From contig NZ_SAIY01000001.1 of NCBI RefSeq assembly GCF_010560025.1, forward strand, positions 1 through 64,000: DNA of 64,000 nucleotides, read 5' to 3'. Made by a program: the position numbers and the translations under genes. Shown here piece after piece: positions 38,798-48,578 of this stretch. The number at the start of each line of letters is the position of its first letter. Positions within the stretch are counted from its first letter, which is position 1. The notes under the pieces were generated by a model. That model had not been told where the DNA came from. It was given only the letters and a program-made list of their open reading frames with translations, and did not search any database. Origin of the DNA: Verrucosispora sioxanthis (lineage in GTDB: Bacteria; Actinomycetota; Actinomycetes; Mycobacteriales; Micromonosporaceae).

Positions 38798-38958
38798 CGC
38801 TCGACCGGTCGGCACGATCACAGGATCGCGCATCCGGTGCCGGGACGTGCCCGGAACCGGTGACCGGACCCGGACGCCACAGGCGGCGACTCGGGTGGGA
38901 GCAGGCGCTCCGCTTTCACAGCCGTCCTGACGCTCAGGACAGCATGGTCGACTCGACA

Positions 38959-38988
38959 ACACTACACCCTCGGTAACCGGGACCTCAA
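38959..38988 (-). promoter_or_regulatory. Candidate infC operon promoter
   Basis: Minus strand -35 TTGAGG (38983-38988), 18-base spacer, -10 TAGTGT (38959-38964). It would give a leader of about 250 bases before infC. The region 38701-39025 (325 bases) contains no gene, only this promoter and the leader hairpin. Confidence 0.45.
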
Positions 38989-39025
38989 ACCGAGCCGGCG
39001 GGCCCGAGCGGACGCAGCGAACGGA

Positions 39026-39496
39026 TCAGCGGGCCGCGCGCTCTGCGACGGCGGTCAGGTGCGCCTGGTGCAGGCGGCGCAGGGCGCGCACGCCGTCGAC
39101 GGCGAGCTGCTTGTCGGCGGCCTGGAGGGCGACCACCGGCAGCAGGTCGTCGTCGTAGAGCTCCAGGGCCGCCCAGGGGGCCCCACGGTCGAACCGGACG
39201 CCGCGGACGACCTCCCAGGGCAGCTCGTACGAGCCGATGATGTTGCGGACCCGCACCCCCCGCACGTCCGCCTCGACCCGGGGTCGGGTGAACAGCAGAG
39301 TGCCCAGGGCGAACATGACCCCGAGCCCGATCATGGCCAGCTGGTCGCCGCGCTGGAAGGTGCCGTACCCGTTGCCGGTGGGGCCGGTCAGCGTGGTGGC
39401 GACCAGGGCGAAGACCACGACCAGCAGGACGGCCGACACCCAGCAGACCAGCCGGATCCGCCGGGGTCGCACCCGGACCACGTCGGTTTCACTCAC
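39026..39496 (-). CDS. Membrane-anchored bacterial PH-domain protein
   Basis: 156 residues. Two transmembrane helices (about 16-37 and 52-70) precede a bPH domain beginning RPRVEADVRGVRVRNIIGSY-x-L-P-W, the hallmark of small actinobacterial PH-domain proteins. A charged C-terminal helix (LRRLHQAHLTAVAERAA) follows. Function unknown. It is the last gene after hisE-hisG, 76 bases on, perhaps co-transcribed. Confidence 0.8.
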   Translation of the reverse strand: MSETDVVRVRPRRIRLVCWVSAVLLVVVFALVATTLTGPTGNGYGTFQRGDQLAMIGLGVMFALGTLLFTRPRVEADVRGVRVRNIIGSYELPWEVVRGVRFDRGAPWAALELYDDDLLPVVALQAADKQLAVDGVRALRRLHQAHLTAVAERAAR

Positions 39497-39572
39497 CCCA
39501 CCAGTCTGCCATCCGGCCGTACCCGGGCATCCGGCGCCACACAGGGCCGGGACGTACCGGCCCGGCAGGACC

Positions 39573-40418
39573 TCACAGCCGGCAGGCGTGGATGTTGGTG
39601 ACCAGGATCGCCCGGGCTCCCAGTTCGTAGAGTTCGTCCATGATCCGGTGCACGTCGTCGCGGAGCACCATCGCCTGCACCGCCACCCAACCCTCCCGGT
39701 GCAACGGGGAGACCGTCGGTGACTCGATACCCGGGGTGAGCGAGCTGGCCCGATCCAGCAGCCCGGCCGGCACGTCGTAGGCGAGCATCACGTAGCGACG
39801 GGCCACCAGCACCCCGTGCAGCCGGCGCATCAGCTGCTCGGCCTGCGGGTGCGGGGCCGCGCCGGTGCGGCGGACCAGCACCGCCGAGGACTTCAGCAGG
39901 GGCTCACCGAAGACCACCAGGCCGGCCTGGCGCAGCGTGGCGCCGGTCTCGACCACGTCGGCGACCACGTCGGCCACGCCCAGCCGGATGGCGTTCTCCA
40001 CCGCACCGTCGAGCCGGATGACGTCGGCCTTGACGCCCAACTCGGCGAGGTGCCGCTCGACCAGCCCCGGGTACGCGGTGGCGATCCGGTGCCCGCCCAG
40101 CTCCCGTACGTCGGCGATGTCGTCCGGACGGGCGGCGAACCGGAAGGTGGCCCGGCCGAAGTTCAGGTCGACCACCTCCTCGGCCGGCGCGCCAGAGTCG
40201 ATGAGCAGGTCCCGGCCGGTGATGCCGACGTCCAGGTCACCGGAGCCGACATAGGTGGCGATGTCCTTCGGCCGCAGGTAGAAGAATTCGATGTCGTTTG
40301 CCTGGTCGCGGCAGACCAGGTCCTTGGTGTCGGTGCGCTGGCGGTAGCCCGCCTCGCGCAGCATCTGAGCGGCCGAATCGGCCAGGGCGCCCTTGTTGGG
40401 TACGGCGACACGCAGCAT
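39573..40418 (-). CDS. hisG: ATP phosphoribosyltransferase (long HisG)
   Basis: First step of histidine synthesis, joining PRPP and ATP. 281 residues from ATG 40418, the long, self-sufficient form with the C-terminal ACT-like regulatory domain (about 205-281), so no HisZ is needed. Motifs: RVAVPNKGALADSAAQMLRE, GSGDLDVGITGRDLL, VVETGATLRQAGLVVF (PRPP loop). Preceded by hisE 45 bases upstream. Confidence 0.97.
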   Translation of the reverse strand: MLRVAVPNKGALADSAAQMLREAGYRQRTDTKDLVCRDQANDIEFFYLRPKDIATYVGSGDLDVGITGRDLLIDSGAPAEEVVDLNFGRATFRFAARPDDIADVRELGGHRIATAYPGLVERHLAELGVKADVIRLDGAVENAIRLGVADVVADVVETGATLRQAGLVVFGEPLLKSSAVLVRRTGAAPHPQAEQLMRRLHGVLVARRYVMLAYDVPAGLLDRASSLTPGIESPTVSPLHREGWVAVQAMVLRDDVHRIMDELYELGARAILVTNIHACRL

Positions 40419-40463
40419 GACGGAGTGCTCCTTCGATCGGTTTCGGGTCGACGGTGGGGGCAC

Positions 40464-40727
40464 TCACAGATGTCGGTAGACGTCCTTGAGGTCGAGACCG
40501 CTGGCGAGCATCAGCACCTGGACCTGGTAGAGCAGCTGGGAGATCTCCTCGGCGGTGCGCTCGGGCCCCTCGTGCTCGGCGGCCATCCACGACTCGGCGG
40601 CCTCCTCGACGACCTTCTTGCCGATGAAGTGCACGCCCTTCTCCAGTGCGGCGACCGTGCCCGAGCCGGGGGTGCCGGCCGCGGCCTTGGCCTGCAACTC
40701 CGCGAACAACTCCTCGAACGTCTTCAC
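40464..40727 (-). CDS. hisE: Phosphoribosyl-ATP diphosphatase
   Basis: Second step of histidine synthesis. 87 residues from GTG 40727, [20 protein letters not shown], with the MazG-like metal motif [11 protein letters not shown] and [20 protein letters not shown]. The open frame continues far upstream but is antisense to the lipoprotein gene. hisE-hisG is the usual actinobacterial pair; the rest of the his genes are elsewhere. Confidence 0.95.
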   Translation of the reverse strand: MKTFEELFAELQAKAAAGTPGSGTVAALEKGVHFIGKKVVEEAAESWMAAEHEGPERTAEEISQLLYQVQVLMLASGLDLKDVYRHL

Positions 40728-40862
40728 GGAGACGGATTCTCGCAGTCGCCGAGGGTGGACCCGAGCACCGGGTCGGTGGTGACCGGTGGACGGGAGGCAC
40801 ACCGACCGGGGCGGTGGGACAACCCTTCGATCTTCGCCTATGTTGGTCGTACGCTGTCCGCC

Positions 40863-41723
40863 ATGGTCACCACCCCGCGTACCCTCGCGTTCGCCTCCGC
40901 GGCGGCCGTCCTGCTCGCGGCCAGTGCCTGCACGCCGCAGGCCCAGCCCGCGCCCATGCCGACCGTGTCGATGGCCTGCGTCAAGGACAGCCTGCCCACC
41001 CAGACGCCGGGCAAGCTCACCATCGCCACCGGCGAGCCGGCCGACGAGCCGTGGTTCGTCGACGACAAGCCGGCGAACGGTAAGGGTTTCGAGTCCGCCG
41101 TCGCCTACGCGGTGGCGGAGCAGCTCGGCTACGCCCGCGACGACGTCACCTGGACACGGGTGGCGTCCGACGCCGCCGTCGCCCCCGGGCCGAAGACCTT
41201 CGACTTCGGCATCGACAGGTACTCGATGACCGAGGAGCACAAGCAGGCGGTCGACTTCTCCGCGCCGTACCACCTGGTCCGGCAGGCGGTGGTCGCGCTG
41301 GAGTCCTCCAAGATCGCCGACCGGAAGGCGCTGGCCGAGCTGCGTGACGCCCGACTCGGCGCGCAGGCCGATACGACCAGCCACCAGGCCATCACCGACC
41401 TGCTGCGGCCGAGCTCCGAACCGCGGACCTACAAATCCCGCGACGAGGCCGCGAAGGCGTTGCGCAGCGGGCGGATCGACGGCCTGGTGGTGGACCTGCC
41501 CACCGCGTTCGACCTCACCGGCGGGAAGATCGACGACGCGGTGATCGTCGGGCAGCTCCCCCAGGTGGGCAGCCCGGAGGCGTTCGGACTGCTGCTGGCG
41601 AAGGACTCGCCGCTCGCCGGCTGCGTCAGCGCGGCGGTCGGACGTCTCGCCAGCGACGGCGTCCTCGAAGAACTCGAACAGCAATGGCTCACCCAGACCG
41701 CCAAGGCCCCCAACCTCACCTGA
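40863..41723 (+). CDS. Solute-binding lipoprotein (amino-acid ABC type)
   Basis: 286 residues from ATG 40863. Signal peptide with lipobox LAASAC (Cys about residue 23). Periplasmic-binding fold of the SBP_bac_3 class: [54 protein letters not shown], and [15 protein letters not shown]. Binds polar amino acids or similar ligands outside the membrane. No permease or ATPase gene is adjacent, so its transporter partner is elsewhere or it is a sensor. Divergent from hisE and convergent with ribH. Confidence 0.88.
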   Translation: MVTTPRTLAFASAAAVLLAASACTPQAQPAPMPTVSMACVKDSLPTQTPGKLTIATGEPADEPWFVDDKPANGKGFESAVAYAVAEQLGYARDDVTWTRVASDAAVAPGPKTFDFGIDRYSMTEEHKQAVDFSAPYHLVRQAVVALESSKIADRKALAELRDARLGAQADTTSHQAITDLLRPSSEPRTYKSRDEAAKALRSGRIDGLVVDLPTAFDLTGGKIDDAVIVGQLPQVGSPEAFGLLLAKDSPLAGCVSAAVGRLASDGVLEELEQQWLTQTAKAPNLT

Positions 41724-41765
41724 CTGTGCCCTCCCCCGCCCGTCCCCCCACCCGCCGCACCACGT

Positions 41766-41830
41766 GTTGATCAAGAAGTTTCGGTCGCCCGAGCACGCCA
41801 CGATTTCTTGACGCGAACTTCTTGATCAAC
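41766..41830. terminator. Bidirectional terminator between the lipoprotein and ribH
   Basis: Perfect 15-base arms, GTTGATCAAGAAGTT (41766-41780) and its complement (41816-41830), with a 35-base loop that contains a further TTTCTTGACG. It lies between convergent genes and is much lower in GC than its flanks. Confidence 0.7.
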
Positions 41831-41865
41831 CGGGCAGGGGGTGGGACGGGGGCGGGGTCGGTGGG

Positions 41866-42366
41866 TCAGGAGGTGAAGCCGACGGGGTGGGCGGGGGCGG
41901 CGGCCGCCTGGCGGATGGCCAGGGCGGCGTCGAGGGCGGCCACCGTCGACGTCCAGCCCTTGTCCTCGGCGGATCCGGGCAGGCCGGCCCGGTCGCGGGC
42001 CTGCTCGATGTTGTCCACGGTCAGCACGCCGTGGGCGACCGGCTTGCCCTCGTCCAGGGCGACCCGGGTCAGCCCGTCGGTGACCGACCGGCAGACGTAG
42101 TCGAAGTGGGCGGTGGCACCGCGTACCACCACGCCGAGGGCGACCACCACGTCACAGCGCCGGGCCAGCGCCTGCGCCACCACGGGCAGCTCCACCGAGC
42201 CGGCCACCCGGGCCACCACCGCCCGGGCACCGCACGCCTGCGCGGCGGCCACCGCCCGGTCGAGCATGTGGTCGGTCAGCTCACCGTGCCAGCGCGCGGC
42301 GACCACACCGACGGTCATCCCCGCCGCGTCGACCGGAGCCGAACCCGGCTCCCCGAAACCCGCCAT
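41866..42366 (-). CDS. ribH: 6,7-dimethyl-8-ribityllumazine synthase
   Basis: Penultimate step of riboflavin synthesis; the family forms pentamers or 60-mer shells. 166 residues: MTVGVVAARWHGELTDHMLD, GSVELPVVAQALARRCDVVV, VVRGATAHFDYVCRSVTDGL (catalytic His), VLTVDNIEQARDRAGLPGSA. Last gene of the rib operon, five bases after ribBA. Confidence 0.97.
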   Translation of the reverse strand: MAGFGEPGSAPVDAAGMTVGVVAARWHGELTDHMLDRAVAAAQACGARAVVARVAGSVELPVVAQALARRCDVVVALGVVVRGATAHFDYVCRSVTDGLTRVALDEGKPVAHGVLTVDNIEQARDRAGLPGSAEDKGWTSTVAALDAALAIRQAAAAPAHPVGFTS

Positions 42367-42371
42367 CTCGC

Positions 42372-43634
42372 CTACGCTCCGATCTCTGTGCCGGGCACCG
42401 TACGCCCCATCGGCGCTTCGGCGGCCTCGTCCAGCTGGTCGAGCAGGTGCCCCATCCGGTCCCGCTTGGTCCGTAGGTAACGTACGTTTTCCGGGTGCGG
42501 ACGCACCGGCAGCCCCTCGCGGCCGGTGATGGTCAGGCCGTAGCCCTCCAGCCCCGCCCGCTTGGCCGGGTTGTTTGTCAACAACCGCATCGAGCGGACC
42601 CCGAGGTCGTAGAGGATCTGCGCGCCGGTACCGTAGTCACGCGCGTCGGCCGGCAGGCCGAGGTCGAGGTTGGCGTCCACCGTGTCACGGCCCTGGTCCT
42701 GCAACTGGTACGCCTGGAGCTTGTGCAGCAGCCCGATGCCACGCCCCTCGTGACCACGCACGTAGAGGACCACGCCCCGCCCCTCGCGAGCCACCCGGTC
42801 CAGGGCGGCGTTGAGTTGCGGCCCGCAGTCACAGCGCACCGACGAGAAGACGTCACCGGTCAGGCACTCCGAGTGCACCCGGACCAGCACGTCACGGCCG
42901 TCGCCGATGTCGCCCATGACCAGCGCCACGTGCTCGGCCGAGTCGTACTCGCTGCGGTAGCCCAGGGCCCGGAAAACCCCGTGCTCGGTGGGCATCCGGG
43001 CGTCCGCGACCAGCTCGACCTGCTTCTCGGTGCGCCGCCGGTAGGCGATCAGATCCGCGATGGTGACAAGCGTCAGCAAGTGCTCGGCGCAGAACTTCTC
43101 CAGGTCCGGCAGCCGCATTATGGTGCCGTCGTCGTTGACCAGCTCGCAGAGCACCCCGGCCGGGCGCAGCCCGGCCAGCCGGGTCAGGTCCACGGCCGCC
43201 TCGGTGTGTCCGGGCCGTCGCAGCACCCCACCCGAGCGGGCCCGCAGCGGCACCACGTGCCCCGGGCGGGCCAGGTCCGTCGGGCCGGTGGCCGGGTCGG
43301 CGAGCAGCCGGATGGTGTGTGCCCGGTCGGCCGCCGAGATGCCGGTGGTGACTCCTTCCCGGGCGTCGACGGTCACCGTGTAGGCGGTCTGCCGCTGGTC
43401 CTGGTTGGTGTGGTGCATGGGCGGCAGGTCGAGCCGGTCGCACTCGCTCTCGGTGAGCGGTACGCAGATGAAGCCCGAGGTGTGCCGCACCGTGAAGGCC
43501 AGCAGTTCCGGGGTGGCCAGCTCGGCCGCGAAGATCAGGTCGCCCTCGTTCTCCCGGTCGGCGTCGTCGACCACCACGACCGGGCGGCCGGCGGCGATCT
43601 CGGCCAGGGCCTGCTCGATGTCAGCGAAGGTCAT
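42372..43634 (-). CDS. ribBA: Bifunctional 3,4-dihydroxy-2-butanone-4-phosphate synthase / GTP cyclohydrolase II
   Basis: 420 residues. N-terminal DHBP synthase with [16 protein letters not shown] (metal/substrate acidic cluster), [20 protein letters not shown] and [21 protein letters not shown]-terminal GTP cyclohydrolase II (from about 205) with the zinc ligands in [36 protein letters not shown], and [17 protein letters not shown]. Supplies both precursors. Overlaps ribE by four bases. Confidence 0.97.
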   Translation of the reverse strand: MTFADIEQALAEIAAGRPVVVVDDADRENEGDLIFAAELATPELLAFTVRHTSGFICVPLTESECDRLDLPPMHHTNQDQRQTAYTVTVDAREGVTTGISAADRAHTIRLLADPATGPTDLARPGHVVPLRARSGGVLRRPGHTEAAVDLTRLAGLRPAGVLCELVNDDGTIMRLPDLEKFCAEHLLTLVTIADLIAYRRRTEKQVELVADARMPTEHGVFRALGYRSEYDSAEHVALVMGDIGDGRDVLVRVHSECLTGDVFSSVRCDCGPQLNAALDRVAREGRGVVLYVRGHEGRGIGLLHKLQAYQLQDQGRDTVDANLDLGLPADARDYGTGAQILYDLGVRSMRLLTNNPAKRAGLEGYGLTITGREGLPVRPHPENVRYLRTKRDRMGHLLDQLDEAAEAPMGRTVPGTEIGA

Positions 43635-44251
43635 GCCGGCACCTCCGCCCCGTCGGCCGCGCGAGCGCCCAGCAGCCGCTCGACGTACTTGCCCAGCACG
43701 TCCACCTCCAGGTTGACCGGATCACCGACGGACCGGGTGCCGAGGGTGGTCGCCGACAGGGTGGTGGGGATCAGGCCGACGGCGAACCAGTCGTCGCCCA
43801 CCTCGGTGACGGTCAGCGAAACCCCGTCGACGGTGATCGAGCCCTTCTCCACCACGTAGCGGGACAGCCCGGCGGGCAACCGGAACCGGACCGTCTCCCA
43901 GCGCGCCGCCGGCTCGCGGGAGAGCACCTCGCCCACGCCGTCGACGTGCCCCTGCACCAGGTGACCGCCGAGGCGGCTGCCCAGCGCGGCGGCCCGCTCC
44001 AGGTTGACCCGGTCGCCGGTACGCAGCGCGCCCAGCGCCGAGCGGCGCAGCGTCTCGCCCATCACGTCGGCGGTGAACACCCCGCCGTCGACGTCGACGA
44101 CGGTCAGGCAGACGCCGTTGACCGCGATCGAGTCGCCGTGCCGTGCGTCGGAGGTGACCAGTGGGCCACGGACCGCTACCAGGGTCGAGTCCTCCGCCGT
44201 CGGGGTCATCCCGACGACCTCGCCCAGTTCCTCGACGATGCCGGTGAACAT
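43631..44251 (-). CDS. ribE: Riboflavin synthase alpha subunit
   Basis: Makes riboflavin from two lumazines. 206 residues, two lumazine-binding repeats: [12 protein letters not shown] (catalytic N-terminus) and the second at about 97, [39 protein letters not shown] and its partner [20 protein letters not shown] mark the repeats. Three bases after ribD. Confidence 0.97.
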   Translation of the reverse strand: MFTGIVEELGEVVGMTPTAEDSTLVAVRGPLVTSDARHGDSIAVNGVCLTVVDVDGGVFTADVMGETLRRSALGALRTGDRVNLERAAALGSRLGGHLVQGHVDGVGEVLSREPAARWETVRFRLPAGLSRYVVEKGSITVDGVSLTVTEVGDDWFAVGLIPTTLSATTLGTRSVGDPVNLEVDVLGKYVERLLGARAADGAEVPA

Positions 44252-44253
44252 GC

Positions 44254-45315
44254 CTAGCCCTCCCTCTTCCGGGGCAGCGCGGTGATCCGCAGGTCGGGAC
44301 CGACCTGCGTAACGTCGGTGAGTTCCAGGTCGATCGCCTCAGCGATGGTGCTCACACCCGCGTCGACGAGCGCGGCGGGCCCGGCACCGAGCAGCCGGGG
44401 TGCGAGGTAGCCGACCACCCGGTCGACCAGGCCGGCGGCGAGGAACGCCCCGGCGAGCCGGGGCCCGCCCTCCAGCAGCACCGCCCGTACCCCACGGGTG
44501 CGCAGGGCGGCGAGCAGCGCCGGCAGGTCCACCCCGCCGTCCGGGCCGGTGCCCACCTCGGCGGCGGTGGCCACCCAGGTGCGGGCGGCGCCGTCGCGGA
44601 CCCGGGCGTCGCCAGGGGTACGCCCGGCCGAGTCGACCACCACGCGCAGCGGCTGCCGGATGGCCAGACTGCCGTCACGCAGGTTGCGCACGGTGAGCCG
44701 GGGATCGTCGGCGAGGACCGTGCCGACACCGACCACCACCGCGTCGACGGTGGCGCGCAGCGCGTGCACGTCCATCCGGGCGGCCTCGGAGGTGATCCAC
44801 ATGCTGGTGCCGTCGGCCGCCGCGGAACGACCGTCGAGGGTCGCCGCGTACTTCCAGATCACGTACGGCCAGCCTCGGCGCATGGTGGTCAGCCAGGCCA
44901 CGTTGCCGGCCTCCGCCTCGGCCTCGCGAACTCCCACGTCGACCCGGATGCCGGCGGACCGCAACGTGGCCGCGCCGCCGGTGGCGACCGGGTTGGGATC
45001 CGGCACCGCGATGACGACCCGAGCCACCCCCGCCTGGACCAGCGCGGTGCTACAGGGGCTGGTGCGGCCGACGTGGTCGCAGGGTTCCAGGGTGACCACC
45101 GCCGTGCCACCCTTGGCCCGCTTGCCGGCCTGGGCCAGCGCGACGATCTCCGCGTGCGGTCCCCCGGCGTACGCGTGGAAGCCCTCGCCGACCACCTCGC
45201 CGTCGGCGTCGAGCAGCACGCAGCCGACGACGGGATTGGGACTTGTGGTGCCGAGCCCGCGCGCCGCGAGTTCGATCGCCCGACGCATCGCCTCGTCCAC
45301 GGAGACGCTCGCCAT
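44254..45315 (-). CDS. ribD: Bifunctional diaminohydroxyphosphoribosylaminopyrimidine deaminase / reductase
   Basis: 353 residues from ATG 45315. Zinc deaminase domain (1-145): TSPNPVVGCVLLDADGEVVG, GPHAEIVAL and LEPCDHVGRTSPC hold the His-Glu and the two Cys; the usual PCSHYGRT reads PCDHVGRT. Reductase domain (from about 150): KYAATLDGRSAAADGTSMWI, VLEGGPRLAGAFLAAGLVD in the form L-L-E-G-G. First gene of the rib operon, expressed behind the FMN riboswitch. Confidence 0.96.
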   Translation of the reverse strand: MASVSVDEAMRRAIELAARGLGTTSPNPVVGCVLLDADGEVVGEGFHAYAGGPHAEIVALAQAGKRAKGGTAVVTLEPCDHVGRTSPCSTALVQAGVARVVIAVPDPNPVATGGAATLRSAGIRVDVGVREAEAEAGNVAWLTTMRRGWPYVIWKYAATLDGRSAAADGTSMWITSEAARMDVHALRATVDAVVVGVGTVLADDPRLTVRNLRDGSLAIRQPLRVVVDSAGRTPGDARVRDGAARTWVATAAEVGTGPDGGVDLPALLAALRTRGVRAVLLEGGPRLAGAFLAAGLVDRVVGYLAPRLLGAGPAALVDAGVSTIAEAIDLELTDVTQVGPDLRITALPRKREG

Positions 45316-45693
45316 CGCCTGCCGTTGCCCTCTCGCTCGTACGCGCGGGCAGGGAGTTCGGCCAGGTGGCCACGGGCAGGCGGAGTCCGGGTACGGCACA
45401 GCCGCCCCGGTCGGGACGCGCGCACGCCGGAGCCCGGCGAGCCACACGGCCCCCTTCCGTCCCGCGCGCTGTCTCCCATCCGGACTGTCTGGGCGCGGAC
45501 GAACCGCCCCCAACCGTCGGCCCCGGATTCTCACCAGGTCCACCGGGCGGACGAACCGCTCCCGGGTCGCGGGCTTACCACGGTCGGACCGTGGATCACC
45601 GCCGGTTCGGAATTACACCGAGTCCCGCCAGCGCGTGGTGGGTACTGAGCAAAGTCTTACACGTCCGGCGGGGCACCGGGCCACCCGGGCGAG
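45316..45693. other. ribD leader region
   Basis: 378 bases between ribD and the GGDEF gene. It contains the FMN riboswitch (45476-45632) and a 160-base GC-rich expression platform with several stem-forming segments; the upstream promoter should lie near 45640-45690. An apparent ORF through the leader is not coding. Confidence 0.7.
45476..45632 (-). promoter_or_regulatory. FMN riboswitch (RFN element)
   Basis: Minus-strand leader of ribD. The conserved RFN segments are all visible in order: GTGTAATTCCGAACCGGCGG then TGAT, CTGGTGAGAATCCGGGGCCG then ACGGT, and AGTCCGGATGGGAGA closing the structure. About 160 bases separate it from the ribD start, enough for a terminator or anti-ribosome-binding-site platform. 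Binds FMN and turns off rib expression. Confidence 0.93.
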
Positions 45694-46677
45694 CTACTTC
45701 ACATGACGGTGACCGGGGTCGGCGACACCGCGACGACGATCCACCGCCACGTACGAGCCGGGTTGGCTCTTCGCCACGGTCTTCATCTCGGAGGCGACCG
45801 TCATCGCCTCCAGCGGGTCGGTGATGCGCTTGTCGGTGTCGGAGATCGCGACCCCGATGGAGAGGGTGACCAGCGCCGCCCGGCGGATGTTGCCGCGCCG
45901 GTCCTTCAACTCCACGTAGCCGCGTTCCCGGTCGGTGGGATCGTAGAGGGCGTCCGCGGCCTTCTCGAAGTCCGCCGACACCCGCAGGGTGAGCGGCCGC
46001 ACCTGCTCCGGCGTGCACACGAAGACGAAATCGTCACCGCCGACGTGGCCGAGGAAGGCCGGCGGCAGGGCCACCGCGACCACCGCCCGGTGCAGGCTGC
46101 GGGCCAGTGCCGAGATGAACCCGTCGCCCCGGACGAACCCGTACCGGTCGTTGACGCTCTTGAACCGGTCGATGTCGATGTAGCCGACGGCGTAGTCCGC
46201 GCCACCACGGACCCGGTCGGCGATCTCCCGGCGGATCCGGCTGTTGCCCGGCAGGCCGGTCAGCGGGGAGACCTCCCGGAACTCCTTGTTGCGCCGCAGC
46301 GTGGAGCTGACCCGGGCGACCAGCTCGGCGTTGTCGAAGGGCTTGACCAGGTAGTCGTCGGCGCCGGCGTTGAGCCCGTGGACCTTGTCCTGGGTCATTC
46401 CCTTGGCCGTCAACATGATCACCGGCAGGGCGGCGGTCATCGGGTCGGCGCGCAGGCGTCGGGTCAGTTCCAGCCCGTCCACCCGGGGCATCATCAGGTC
46501 GACCACGGCCAGGTCCGGCCGTTGGCGTTCGATCAGCTCCAGCGCCTCCTGGCCGTCGGCGGCGAGGATCACGTCGAAGCCCTGCAGACGCAGGTTGAAC
46601 TCGACGAAGCGGGCGATGTCCTCGTCGTCGTCGACGACGAGGATCACGTCCTTGCGATCGTCGTCGGGGGTGTCCAC
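45694..46677 (-). CDS. Response regulator with GGDEF (diguanylate cyclase-like) domain
   Basis: 327 residues. Receiver domain (about 8-125): ILVVDDDEDIARFVEF, phospho-Asp in AVVDLMMPRVDGLELT, and the Lys in DDYLVKPFDNAELV. A short linker (SPLTGLPGNSRIRREI) leads to a GGDEF domain with the signature GGDDF (HVGGDDFVFVC) in place of GG[DE]EF and no RxxD inhibitory site where it is expected. It may make c-di-GMP or be a degenerate sensor. GTG start one base after the rpe stop, so coupled with rpe. Confidence 0.9.
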   Translation of the reverse strand: MDTPDDDRKDVILVVDDDEDIARFVEFNLRLQGFDVILAADGQEALELIERQRPDLAVVDLMMPRVDGLELTRRLRADPMTAALPVIMLTAKGMTQDKVHGLNAGADDYLVKPFDNAELVARVSSTLRRNKEFREVSPLTGLPGNSRIRREIADRVRGGADYAVGYIDIDRFKSVNDRYGFVRGDGFISALARSLHRAVVAVALPPAFLGHVGGDDFVFVCTPEQVRPLTLRVSADFEKAADALYDPTDRERGYVELKDRRGNIRRAALVTLSIGVAISDTDKRITDPLEAMTVASEMKTVAKSQPGSYVAVDRRRGVADPGHRHVK

Positions 46678-46678
46678 G

Positions 46679-47359
46679 TCAGGCCCCGGCCGCCGCGCGC
46701 TCGGCCAGCCCGCGCAGCCGGCGTACCGCCTCGGCCGGGTCGTCGGCGCCGTAGACGGCGGTGCCGGCCACGAAGGCGTCGGCCCCCGCCGCGGCCGCCT
46801 GCTCGATGGTGTCGGCGGCGATCCCGCCGTCGACCTCGATGCGCAGCTCCAGGTGGCCGGCGTCGACGTGGCGACGCGCGGTGCGGACCTTGTCCAACAG
46901 CTGCGGGAGGAAGCGCTGCCCGCCGAACCCGGCCTTGATGGTCATGACCAGCAGCGTGTCGAAGCTGGGCAGCAGGTCGAGGTACGGCTCGATCGGGGTG
47001 TCCCGGTCGATCGCCAGCCCCGCCTTGGCACCGGCCGCCCGTAGGTCCCGGGCCAACGCCACCGGGTCGTCGCAGGCCTCGGCGTGGAAGGTGACGTTGT
47101 ACGCCCCCGCGTCGGCGTAGCCGGGCGCCCAACGCTTCGGGTCGGTGATCATCAGGTGTACGTCGAAGGGCAGCTTGGTGGCGGCCCGCAGGCTCTGCAC
47201 CACGGGCAGCCCGATGGTCAGGTTCGGCACGAAGTGGTTGTCCATGACGTCGACGTGCAACCAGTCCGCAGCGTCCTCGACGGCACGGACCTCCTCGGCG
47301 AGACGGGAGAAATCGGCGGCGAGGATGCTGGGCGCGACGATCGGCGGCGGTACGGTCAC
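46679..47359 (-). CDS. rpe: Ribulose-phosphate 3-epimerase
   Basis: 226 residues from GTG 47359. TIM-barrel enzyme of the pentose phosphate pathway. Motifs: [40 protein letters not shown] (metal Asp and His), [25 protein letters not shown] (the usual V-x-P-G-F-G-G-Q reads I-K-A-G-F-G-G-Q), and [20 protein letters not shown]. The long upstream extension of the frame is non-coding. Confidence 0.96.
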   Translation of the reverse strand: MTVPPPIVAPSILAADFSRLAEEVRAVEDAADWLHVDVMDNHFVPNLTIGLPVVQSLRAATKLPFDVHLMITDPKRWAPGYADAGAYNVTFHAEACDDPVALARDLRAAGAKAGLAIDRDTPIEPYLDLLPSFDTLLVMTIKAGFGGQRFLPQLLDKVRTARRHVDAGHLELRIEVDGGIAADTIEQAAAAGADAFVAGTAVYGADDPAEAVRRLRGLAERAAAGA

Positions 47360-47605
47360 AGGGCCAGTGTACGAACGCGGCCAGCAGCCGCGGCAGCGTG
47401 CCAGCAACCGGGACACCCCGTGACCCGGAGGTGACCAATGGTGCAGAATGACCCCCTTCGGCACCGATGAAACGGAATGAAGCTCAGCTTCCACTGGCCA
47501 GACGACCGATTCGCGGCAACACTCCATCGGGGACGGTGACGTATCGTGCAGGCCGGTGGGCGCGGGAGCCGGCAGCCGGGCGGCAGCTCCCGGAAAGGGC
47601 GGACG

Positions 47606-48493
47606 ATGCGACGGTGGCTCGCGGCACTGGCGCTGGCCAGTGTGGCTGCGATGGTGCTCAGCGGCTGCGTGCGGCCGGGCGGAACCGACGGCGATCTCAC
47701 CGACGACTGGCAGACACTGCGGGCACCGACCATGTTCGTGCCGGCCACCGACGCCTGTCTGCCCCGGATCACCGCGGTGGTCCAGGCGGGCACCTACGAG
47801 ACCGTGGACTGCGCTCGCAACCATCTCGCCGAGACGGTCCACGTCGGCACGTTCACCGACGCCGCCGCCGAGGGCGAACGCCCGGAACCGGAGTCGGCGG
47901 CGCTGCGTACCGCCCGCGCGGAGTGCGACCAGCGGGCGCGCCTGGTGCTCGGAGGTGACTGGCACACCGCCCGGTTGACGCTCAACATCTCGCTACCGTC
48001 GGCGCCGGCCTGGAACGGTGGTGCCCGCTGGTTCCGCTGCGACCTGAGCGAGACCGACAGCATCGACAACACCCGGCCGGTCAACCGCACCGGCAGCCTG
48101 CGCGGCGCACTGATCGGTGACTCACCGCTGGTGCACCGTTGCTTCGACCCGAAGCTCATCGGCGACAGCCTCAACTACATGGCCCCGGTGCTCTGCACCG
48201 AGCCGCACGGCGCCGAGTTCGTCGGCGTCTACGTCGAGCAGGACATGAGCTGGGAGCAGTTCGTCCGGTCGTCCGGCCAGGCCCACAAGCGGTGCATGGA
48301 GCTGATCGCCGCCTTCGCGGACGTGCCCAACAACGCCGACCTGCCCTACCGCGCCGGTTCCATCTTCTACCCGCCGTCACAGCGGGAGTGGGAGGAGGGC
48401 GACCGGGGGGTGCGGTGCATCCTGTGGAGCGACGACCGCAAGCTCACCGGCTCGATGCGCGGCGTGGGCCCGCAGGGACTGCCTGTCACCTGA
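47606..48493 (+). CDS. Septum-formation-domain lipoprotein 1
   Basis: 295 residues from ATG 47606. Signal peptide with lipobox VLSGC (about residues 17-21). The exported part has six or so spaced Cys and the pattern [40 protein letters not shown], matching the actinobacterial septum-formation family (DUF/PF13845). Likely disulfide-bonded and anchored in the outer face of the membrane. A second copy follows 85 bases downstream. Role in division is a family label only. Confidence 0.8.
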   Translation: MRRWLAALALASVAAMVLSGCVRPGGTDGDLTDDWQTLRAPTMFVPATDACLPRITAVVQAGTYETVDCARNHLAETVHVGTFTDAAAEGERPEPESAALRTARAECDQRARLVLGGDWHTARLTLNISLPSAPAWNGGARWFRCDLSETDSIDNTRPVNRTGSLRGALIGDSPLVHRCFDPKLIGDSLNYMAPVLCTEPHGAEFVGVYVEQDMSWEQFVRSSGQAHKRCMELIAAFADVPNNADLPYRAGSIFYPPSQREWEEGDRGVRCILWSDDRKLTGSMRGVGPQGLPVT

Positions 48494-48578
48494 GCACGGT
48501 GCGGAAACGGCTCGAACGGTCGCTGAGCCCGTGCCGTATGCTGCCGCTTCGACGGGCGGGAGCGGGAGGTCGACGGGG

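Noticed and set aside
39816..40862. N-terminal extension of the solute-binding lipoprotein
   Set aside because: Signal peptide and lipobox fix the start at 40863; the upstream frame is antisense to hisG/hisE.
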